Origin: Lota lota | Taxonomy: Eukaryota > Chordata > Actinopteri > Gadiformes > Lotidae | Assembly: GCA_026745465.1 (NCBI GenBank) | Contig: JACYXH010000124.1 | Location: forward strand, 32,501 to 96,500 | Length of the DNA: 64,000 bases | Reading direction: 5' to 3' | In this document: piece after piece, positions 56,115 to 64,000 of the stretch | How positions within the stretch are numbered: position 1 is the first letter of the stretch | Layout: each line of letters begins with the position of its first letter | Notes under the pieces: generated by a model | Databases searched by the model: none | Seen by the model: only the letters and a program-made list of their open reading frames with translations | Told to the model about the DNA's origin: nothing | Program-made: the position numbers and the translations under genes

Positions 56115-57392
56115 CTAGTCTGTTTGATTGACAGGTGAGATGATCAGGGGGGCAGAGTTTATACCTTTATAATCATAGAGACCTGGACTGAGGAATGGAT
56201 AGAGAGGCTCAGTAAAGGTGCAGCCAGTAGCTGAGTAAATATGAATCCTGGCTTCCACATCATAGAAGGAGACCAGACCCTCATCATAATCAACAAACAC
56301 CCCCACCTTCTGGAGCTCAGCTCTCAGAGTGAGACGGACATCAGAGTCATCACTAAATACCAACCCATCGTTGTCTAAGAAAAGAGTCCAGGAGCCATTC
56401 TTAGGGGTCAAACTGATCACACCTTTTCTGTTGATGGACTCTCTGGCCACTCCTAAAAACCATGCATTCTTGTCTTTAACCTGGACCTCAAAGTAAAATC
56501 TCCCTGAAGAGAAGCTCTGCCTCGCGAGAACAAATAGATACCGTGTAAATCTCTTAGGGTTTTCTGGAAATTTCTTCCTGAAACCTCCATCATGGACTTG
56601 TTTCCCACCCAGTGTGTGAGAGCTGCTTCACCTCTGAGATTCTATTGGTCAGATCTTCTATTTCCTGCTCCAGCTCTTTCATGAGGCCTTCAGCCTCTTT
56701 CTCTGTGGATTTCAGTCTCTCTTTAACCGTTTGGTTGAACTCATCCTGCCACTTTTCAATGTAGCGCATCAGAGCAGTGAAGACCTGCACACCATCAGCT
56801 ATCTCTCTGTCTGCGTCTTTGTTGCTCAATTCTACTGTGTCTTTGATCTCCTTAATCTTTAGTTTTCTCTCCTGGATCATCTGCTGAACATCAGTCTCTG
56901 TCTTCCCCAGTTGGGCCGTATTCACTTCATATTCCTCTTTTAGAGGTACAACAGGATGGAACTTGTGGTCTGTCTCTGTGCAGAACAGACACACACACAC
57001 ACCTGTTCAGTCTGGCAGAAGAGCTCCAGAAGTCGGTCGTGTTTCTTACACATCCTGTCTTCCAGACAGGACTTCACAGCCTTCAGCTGGGTCCCAGTAC
57101 AGACATCACAGGGAACTTCTGCTGGTTTAACACAAGGCTGCTCTTTGACTCGTACAGAACTTCTAAACTGATAAACCATCTCTGATATGAAGGTATTGAC
57201 CTGTAAATCAGGTCTTGTCTGGAACAGCTTGCTGCAAACAGGACATTTGTACTGGACTTGGTCATCCCAGCATGTTGTAATACAGGTTCTGCAGAAGTTG
57301 TGTCCACATGGTGTGTTGACTGGGCTGTTGAGCACATCCAGACAGATGGGACATGAAAAGATATCCTCAGACCAGGAAGAGTCAGACGCCAT
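56115..57392 (-). pseudogene. TRIM copy F: several deletions and a microsatellite frameshift
   Basis: Intact RING from MASDSSWSEDIF. Lesions against copy B: a 96-bp in-frame deletion (32 codons from LVCFTSYC to EPMDR, removing half of the B-box region); one extra AC unit in the coding (AC)n tract (seven instead of six, about 56989-57002) that shifts the frame inside B-box 2; and a deletion of about 200 bases near 56612 that removes the coiled-coil end and the start of the PRY, shifting the frame again. The SPRY end (ARESINRKGV... SPVNQTD) is kept. It retains an upstream promoter. It is not functional as a full TRIM. Confidence 0.9.
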
Positions 57393-57399
57393 TCCTAGA

Positions 57400-58487
57400 A
57401 GAAAATTATGAAAATTAAATTAAAATTTTAACTATATGTTATATGTTGTATACATGCAATGATGTGTTAATATTCATAAATCTGTTGTTATTTCAAGCAA
57501 AGCTCTTGAGCCAACAGGTCGGTAAAACAGCACTGAACATAAACACACTGGTCACTATGGACTCTCACACCGCTACCACCGCGAATGAAGGAGCCAACTG
57601 CACTCACACACAGGGAAGATTCTAACGCCACTACTACTCTGATCCATACTGCTTATCCAGCCGCTACTTTAACGCTACTCTTATCGCTTATTTTAGAAGA
57701 AGACAAGTTAAGAACAAGACATCTTTCTTCAACAGCAACACCGTACACAGGTTTTGAATATATAACTATTATAGACTCTATACTATTGAGAGAATTGAAA
57801 CGTGGATACAAACAAAAAGAAATCAATAAACAAGAGAAAAGAAAAGACAGTGGCATAGAGCAACAGGGATGGGGTCTGCATGCAGCTGGGCCTCAAAAAG
57901 GCCTGAAGCCTTATCTGAACAGTTCTTCTGAAGGAAGATCTGCTTTTTTTCCTTTCCTGGTCATCATTCTGGATGAACGATCACCAGGAAGTAAATCTAT
58001 TTCCTTTGTTCCTCAAATACCGCTTGCAGCGCCGGAGCTCATCTATACTTAGATTATATTAGACTTTATATACTACGGTGTGTAATAGTATCATGGGGCC
58101 ACCCAAGGGGCCCCGGTTAACTCCCGGTTTCGGGACCCATCCCTACTCACGCATGTGTCCTCCTCGTGAAGAACGCCCTGATGCTTTAACACCAAACTAA
58201 CTTTGTTAAAGACCCGTGTTGGCCTCGCCTGGTTCAACCAAAGCGTACAGAGCGCGGCCCCGCGTGTGGCGCCGCGCTCCAAACAGGACGCCGAGCACCG
58301 AGCACGCGCTGGTGGAATCCGACGAGGCGACACAATAGAGCACGTGAAGGTTGGTTTCGCTAAGCATCAACATCACGTGTTCACACGGAGCGCAGGAGAC
58401 CCGTGTGGGGCTAACGCTACAGTACAACATGGCGCCCTACGGACAAGACGGCAACAATGAGGATTAGAGGTTCAATGTGTTGGACCC
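57400..58487 (-). other. 5'-UTR intron and flank of TRIM copy F
   Basis: The longest version of the shared minus-copy flank (compare 17500-18510). Contains CACGTG sites near 58340 and 58376. Open frames in it are shadows of the repeated flank. Confidence 0.5.
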
Positions 58488-58650
58488 ACCTTGGAATGTT
58501 TCTGTCCCGGCTCTCTGCTTTAAAACGTCTTGTTCTTCGTCTCCGGAGAGGCTAACGCGTTCACGTCGTCTCTTCGTCATGTCGTCCCTTCGTCTGTTGG
58601 ATTTCCGTAAACTTCCGTTTCCTGAACATGAGAGAGGGGTCTTTATACAG
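58488..58650 (-). promoter_or_regulatory. Predicted promoter and non-coding first exon of TRIM copy F
   Basis: Minus-strand donor CCAAG then GTGGGT at 58490/58489, GGAAACGGAAGT at 58622-58611 and TATAAA at 58647-58642. Same layout as copy D. Confidence 0.5.
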
Positions 58651-58864
58651 AGCTCCAGGCTCGGGCCCGCCCCCTCGGTAGGACACTTCCGGACACTCCG
58701 GAAAAGACGATACTAACGAACCATACACAGCCTCACCGTTTCCTCTACTCTCACCGTGCGTTATGGCGTCGTCGTTCGTTCCGATCTCGTTCACTGTTTG
58801 TCTGTCCGTCTCGATGCTTCTCTCCGTTCCTTCACTCCGTTTGTCCGTCGTCGTTTTCTCCGTT

Positions 58865-60085
58865 CTTTGTTTTTTTTTATTATCAAAAATATCAATTTAT
58901 ATTTACGTTATCATTCTGGTGGTTTTTCATTCTTCCAGGGTGGTTTTTTAACATTTCCACCTCTTTCCTAATCTTTGCTTCGAACAAAACCCATTCATCC
59001 ACTTTCTTCCTTCATAATATGCCATGTTCCTCCTTATCCACACTGCATATCTTGGCTAGCTCAACATGTAATTCAACAAATTACTATTTACATTTCCCTC
59101 TTTTTTACACAGTCCGAATAACATGTTTTCTTTTCACTTCTTCCCCTCCATTACATCCAGTTTCCAGTGAGTTTTTACCATGATTTTTATTTTGTTATAG
59201 AACTTCTGTAAGAACTTACACTCAATGAATAAATGCATGAAGTTTTCTGGTTCTGTTTCACACATGTCACATTCCCTTTGAATCCCCTTATTTATTTGGT
59301 GCAAAACAATTCGTGAATATTCTATTGTGTCTTAATTTGTAATCAGTTTTCTCATTCCAGATTATTGTATTTTACTTTTAAATTCTTCCATATGTTTTTT
59401 ACATTAATGCCCACAAAAAAACCTTTCCCACACCTTCTCAGAAGCAGGCGTTTTGAATTCTTAATTCACCAGAATATTATAAAAGTATTTTGTTTTTAAT
59501 TTACACATTTCAATATGTTTCCCATTCTTTCCCACATATAATTCAGGAAATGTTATTTTCCTGTCAACCACCACATTATTTTCTTTTCTAAGTCCATTGT
59601 AAAAAGCTGGGAAACGCATATGCGAATATGTGTGCAAAAGTTATAACTTCTGAATGCAACATTCCCCATTGGCCAAATCTTTAGAAAAGCTACGGGACAG
59701 GAGCCTGCACCATTTACAACCACAAGTTGGATTGTGGGACAATATTTTAGCGAATGCCAGCATTTGCAATGAGACCATCCTTTTATATGTGCGGAAAAGT
59801 ATTATTATTATTGTAGTCAATTCCTTATTGTTTTCTAAATTTGTATATGCACTGAATGTCAGAGATATGCCAGAATGGGTACTAAAGGAAATAAATAAGA
59901 ATGTAACAAGTTTTATTTGGGATGGAAAACCTGCAAAGAGAGCACAAAAAACTCTGATAGGAAGATATGAAGAAGGGGGATTAAAACTTGTGGATTTAGA
60001 AATCAAGGTAAGAGCAATAAGAATAAAAACGGTGGAAAAGTATTTATATGATAGAGTGGATTATGGGTGGATTTTTTTTTAAAGT
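58865..60085. mobile_element. L1-like LINE 3' fragment with 5' inversion
   Basis: On the plus strand (about 59650-60080) the sequence reads SKFVYALNVRDMPEWVLKEI, SFIWDGKPAKRAQKTLIGRY and EEGGLKLVDLE, the end of an L1/Tx1-type reverse transcriptase. On the minus strand (about 59640 down to 58870) it continues the same ORF: FPAFYNGLRKENN, ITFPELYVGKNGK, then CDMCETEPENFMHLFIECKF, ending in an A-rich tail at about 58875-58866. The two parts are in opposite orientation with the join near 59640. This is the pattern of twin-primed insertion. Stops show that it is dead. Confidence 0.75.
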
Positions 60086-60139
60086 ATGGTGGGTGTAAAG
60101 TAAATAGTTTATTAATGATAATGAAGAGTATAATGTAAC

Positions 60140-60393
60140 CAGCTCGATCTCGGCACCCGCGAGCCGCCTCGCCGGGCCCCGGGCCCCGATGACGACGTGG
60201 GGGCCGACCTGGAGGCCTGTTTCAGAGGACGGCCCCGAGAGAGGCCTGGCCGGGGGACCGGCGGGCCCACATCCTGGCCCCCCTCCTCGAGCCGGGACCT
60301 GACCCCAGACCGTGCCGGTCGGTACCCGGCGCTGAAGCGGGCGATCCTAGCGTACTACGGACACAGCCTCGCCCAATACGAGGGCGAGTATAT
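60140..60393 (+). mobile_element. Ty3/gypsy gag fragment
   Basis: DDDVGADLEACFRGRPRERP in one frame and RYPALKRAILAYYGHSLAQY resemble the SCAN-like capsid region of fish gypsy gag. Frameshifts are evident. The fragment is GC-rich and starts and ends abruptly in AT-rich DNA. Confidence 0.55.
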
Positions 60394-61011
60394 ATAAAAT
60401 ATAAACGGACTATATAAAAATACAGAATATACAGAGTATGTTTTAAAAATGTAGCTATACAGTTGTGCAGGAATGTGCAAAATAACCATGGAATGTGCAA
60501 ATGTTCACGGTATTAAGTTGAACAAAATGTGCAAGAAACTAAATATGAAAGGCTGTGCATCGCTGCAGCTGTCCTCCACACTTCACACACCCCCACCCAA
60601 CGCTGAACACCAACTTAATGGTGTGGAAATGCAAGACGCAGTGTAGTGACAACAAGTGTGTCTCCAATTCTCATAGCTTTTATAGATTTGAACTCTGGAG
60701 ACATTATAAACACGCTTTGCACATCCCGTCATGACAAAACCCGCATCAATAAACAGGATGTAGAAGCGTTTGACTGATTCTAAATGTGAACTGCATGTGA
60801 TTGACGCGTTTCAGCGTGTAGAACAAACGCAGCAGCGTTTAGTGGAGCAGTGAACATGCAGCAGAGAGTCGGCCTGCCGACGGAGAATCCTTCTCAGCAG
60901 CTCCAGTAGGTGTGTGCGTAACCCCTGCCCGTTTCTATTGGTCCGCAGTTAGGGCTCCGCAGTAAAGCATATAAAAGCACGGAGCCAAAGACACACTCAG
61001 CGGTCCAAGAC
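60394..61011. repeat. Duplicon shared with 46020-46649
   Basis: Same order of blocks as at 46 kb, up to GCATATAAAAGCACGGAGCC and the DIRS remnant that follows. No host gene. Confidence 0.7.
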
Positions 61012-61061
61012 ACAAGCCCATAAGGCGAAGCCTAGACGGCGTAGCCTACATGAAATATAAC
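61012..61061. mobile_element. DIRS terminal-repeat remnant
   Basis: ACAAGCCCATAAGGCGAAGC, CTAGACGGCGTAGCCTACAT, GAAATATAAC, nearly identical to the right tip of the element at 52379-52426. It is a solo remnant fused to the fold-back arm. Confidence 0.75.
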
Positions 61062-61201
61062 AGATGTGTTTATTGCCGCTACGCTCGCTGCAGGAACGCG
61101 CCCGGCGTGCATGCGCACAGTGCACACACGAGCAGCAGAGCTATGAGAGCAGCAGACAGCGGATTCAGTCAGAGTAGCAAGTAGAGGCGCAAGCAGCGCT
61201 G

Positions 61202-61282
<81 letters not shown>

Positions 61283-61598
61283 CTTTCTGAATACCTGCCT
61301 GTAAAGGGTGTAACAAGAGGAATAAACACGATTGCCCAACCAGATGATTCATTGAAGAGAAAGTAAGGAAGAAAAGAACCCAGCCTAGTTATAGAAACAT
61401 AACCTATTACAAAACACCCCCCCCCCCCCCCCCCCCCCCACACACACACACGCAGCGCTGCTTGCGCCTCTACTTCCTACTCTGACTGAATCCGCTGTCT
61501 GCTGCTCTCATAGCTCTGCTGCTCGTGTGTGCACTGTGCGCGTGCACGCCGGGGCGAGTTCCTGCAGCGAGCGTAGCGGCAATAAACACATCTTTGAT
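61062..61598. repeat. Fold-back repeat: two inverted arms of about 140 bp
   Basis: Left arm 61062-61202 (GATGTGTTTATTGCCGCTAC to CGCAAGCAGCGCTGCG). Right arm 61451-61598 is its inverse with few differences. The spacer holds (GT)n (61203-61280), the 130-bp repeat (61281-61411) and a poly-C run (61415-61440). Single arms are at 39200 and 46685. Confidence 0.85.
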
Positions 61599-61932
61599 TT
61601 ATTTTCTTGTTGAACATTGGATCTGGGCTGGATAACTAGTATGCGGGGAAGCCCCGGAAACCAGGGTCGATCAACGTAAATTAATCCCAGTTACAGTCGC
61701 AAATAACCACTACATCACCACAGTGTCTCTCGGTTTGCACCGGCTCTCTTCTGACTCCACAGAGAAGAGGAGAACACACATCAACGCATTTGAAGGAGCC
61801 TTCACGGTGCGGGAACGCCCACCGTCAGAGTGGGAAGTTGAACGGCGGTGAACTGTGTGTCCGTGGGGGCGGAGCCATGACTTAGGGGCGGGGCCAGGAC
61901 TTAGGGGAGGAGAGGAGAGGACGTGTTGTTCA

Positions 61933-62045
61933 GGAAACGAAACTTAACGTTCACAGAAACCCGACGTGGAAGCAGTTCTCTCTTTCAGGAGAAATATAAA
62001 ACACATTTTGGGACAAATAGTCTGACAGACATTAACCACAAATAG
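61933..62045 (+). promoter_or_regulatory. ISRE and non-coding first exon of TRIM copy G
   Basis: GGAAACGAAACT at 61933-61944, donor ATAG then GTGAGT at 62045/62046, a 98-bp intron and an acceptor GTGTCTAG at 62143. Spacing is identical to copy E. Confidence 0.72.
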
Positions 62046-62145
62046 GTGAGTAAAACAATACAACGTTAGAACCTCTCTTCCCTTTTTGGAATTAGAAAAA
62101 TAATGTAATTGCTCAATACATAAACCTTGTCGTCTGTGTCTAGGA

Positions 62146-63209
62146 ATGGCCTCTGCTACTTCCTGGTCTGAGGATATCTTTTCATGTTCCATCTGTCTGG
62201 ATGTGTTCAACAGCCCAGTTTCCACAGCATGTGGACACAACTTCTGTAGAACCTGTATTACAAAGTTCTGGGATGACCAAGTCCAGTACAAATGTCCTGT
62301 TTGCAACAAGCTGTTCCAGACAAGACCTGATTTACAGGTCAATACTCTCTTTTCAGAGATGATTGATCAGTTTAGAAGTTCTGTACAAGTCAAAGAGCAG
62401 CCTTGTGTTGAACCAGGAGAAGTTCCCTGTGACGTCTGTACTGGGACCCAGCTGAAGGCTGTGAAGTCCTGCCTAGTGTGTTTTATCTCTTACTGCCAAA
62501 CCCACCTGGAGCCACATCAGAGAGTCAGGCCTGAAGAAACATCGGCTGGTCGAGCCTATGGACCGTCTGGAAGACAGGATGTGTAAGAAACACGACCGAC
62601 TTCTGGAGCTCTTCTGCCAGACTGAGCAGGTGTGTGTGTGTCAGTTCTGCACAGAGGGTGACCACAAGTCCCATCCTGCTGTACCTCTAAAGGAGGAATA
62701 TGAAGTGAAGACGGCCCAGCTGGGGAAGATGGAGTCTAAAGTTCAGCAGATGATCCAGGAGAGACAACGAAAGATACAGGATCTTAAAGCCACAGTAGAT
62801 CACAGCAAAGCAGACGCAGACAGAGAGATAGCCGATGGTGTGCAGGTCCTCACTGCTCTGAAGCGCTCGATTGAAAAGTGTCAGGATGATCTCAACCAAA
62901 TGGTTAAAGAGAGACTGAAATCCACAAAGAAACAAGCTGAAGGCCTCATCAAAGAGCTGGAGCAGGAAATTAAAGATCTGACCAATAGAAGCTCAGAGGT
63001 GAAGCAGCTCTCACACACTAAAGACCACCTCCACTTCCTCCAGACCTTCAGATCCCTGAAGAATCCTCCACCCACCAGGGACTGGACAACGGTAGAGGTC
63101 CATCCTCCGTCATACGTAGGGACCTTGAGGAGATCCCTGGATCAGCTGGAGGAGACACTGAACATGGAGATGAAGAAGGTGCCTGACCTGAAATCAGCTC
63201 TAAAGAAGT
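62146..63209 (+). pseudogene. TRIM copy G: frameshift between the B-boxes
   Basis: [12 protein letters not shown] with an intact RING and B-box 1 region. A 2-bp deletion at about 62526 (AGAGTCAGG against AGAGTCGCAGG in copy E) shifts the frame and gives a stop after residue 146. The other frame resumes at [15 protein letters not shown] and runs through B-box 2 and the whole coiled coil to SALKK at a GTAAGT donor (63210). It has the two-exon layout of copy A, so a separate PRY-SPRY exon is expected beyond the window. A sequencing error at the 2-bp site would make this a working gene. Confidence 0.8.
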
Positions 63210-64000
63210 GTAAGTGTCTGTTTAGTTTGATTTAGGGCTTTCAAATTTACATAAAATAATCTTAAAATGTGAATATGAATATTTTCGAATTTGTTCTAAT
63301 AGTTTTTTATTAGAACAAAATTAGACATCTAACTAGAAAATGCATTTCCTGAAGAAAATGCGGTGAGTGCTGCAGTTTAAAGTGAGGTTGAAAACATGTT
63401 TTACTAAAGCTGACATATGGGAAATTGTAATAGCTGAACTGTAGTGTAAATATTTGAACAAAGTTTAAATTCTGAATGGAGAAAGCGTACTAATGTAAAC
63501 ATACCAACCATTAAAAACTAATGAAATAGTTGGAAAAAATCTCGAAATCGTCAAACAAATAGACAAACTAAAGTGATGAAGCTTGAAACGTTTGAATCAA
63601 GTCAATATAACAATCAGGTAAGTGTAAAATAATAGTGTGTGTGAGTGTGGGTGTGGGTATTGGTGTGGGTTTGGGTGTGCGTGTGTGTGTGCTTGTGTGT
63701 GTGCTTGCTGCTTGTGTGTGCACCGTCACTAGATTTAATTATTATGGCCAAGTCATAAAAGTAGGCTCTAAATGACACATGACCCTGGATTATCTGTTAA
63801 TGGTGGTTTAATGCGATCAAACACGACTTGGTAACAACACATGGAAGATGCTGTCATTTGTGATTGTAACTAACTAAAGTGGAGTGTTATTGACGTTATT
63901 CTTTCACATCTAGTTTGTCGAGGTTAGGTCACAGACTGATAAAGCTTACACTGTTGGAGTCTGTGGAGTCTTGGTCTAACCCTAGCTTTCATAGGAAATA
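63210..64000 (+). other. Intron or downstream DNA of TRIM copy G
   Basis: In copy A the SPRY exon follows after 336 bases. Here I find none in 790 bases. AT-rich, with a GTGTGGGT microsatellite at about 63635-63720. The exon lies further right or is lost. Confidence 0.5.

Overview
The window is from a ray-finned (teleost) fish nuclear genome. It holds bloodthirsty-related TRIM genes (RING, two B-boxes, coiled coil, PRY-SPRY), N-terminal repeat exons of the fish-expanded NLR family, CD2/SLAM-type immunoglobulin exons, a DIRS retroelement, LINE and Ty3/gypsy debris, canonical spliceosomal junctions and eukaryotic tRNA genes. The density of long CA/GT, CT/GA, TA and poly-C/G tracts is very high. 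That is a known trait of gadiform (cod-like) genomes, but the order is only an inference.

Layout. 1-6.3 kb: TRIM copy A (minus, cut by the left edge) with its promoter, a 45-bp minisatellite and an L2-like LINE end. 7-31 kb: an immune duplicon. One Ig receptor gene (signal peptide, V, C2, transmembrane and tail exons, plus strand, about 7.06-14.22 kb) is followed by extra V, C2 and transmembrane exon copies. TRIM copies B (15.9-17.5 kb, intact, minus) and C (30.6-31.8 kb, broken, minus) lie between and after them. A segment of about 5.3 kb at 11.57-16.89 kb is repeated almost unchanged 14,697 bp downstream. 32-42 kb: TRIM copy D (minus, broken) and the intact TRIM copy E (plus, 39.9-41.5 kb) with a perfect interferon-stimulated response element. 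42-46 kb: CT satellites and transposon debris, including a Ty3/gypsy integrase fragment. 48-52.4 kb: N-terminal exon relics of an NLR gene, then a DIRS-type retroelement with inverted termini and an internal complementary region. 53.6-55.5 kb: six tRNA genes. 56-58.6 kb: broken TRIM copy F. 58.9-60.4 kb: an internally inverted L1-like LINE and a gypsy gag fragment. 61-63.2 kb: a long fold-back repeat and TRIM copy G (plus, frameshifted, running towards the right edge).

How it fits together. TRIM proteins of this type are E3 ubiquitin ligases. The ISREs in front of copies E and G suggest interferon induction. The Ig receptor looks like a CD2/SLAM-type surface protein: its V domain lacks the usual disulfide, its C2 domain has four cysteines, its membrane segment carries a lysine and its tail is very short. 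Its exons all begin and end in phase 1, so they can be shuffled without breaking the frame. I read the locus as an innate-immunity cluster under rapid birth-and-death evolution: of seven TRIM copies, three look usable (A, B, E) and four carry frameshifts and deletions (C, D, F, G). All family assignments are from reading the translated sequence; no database search was run.
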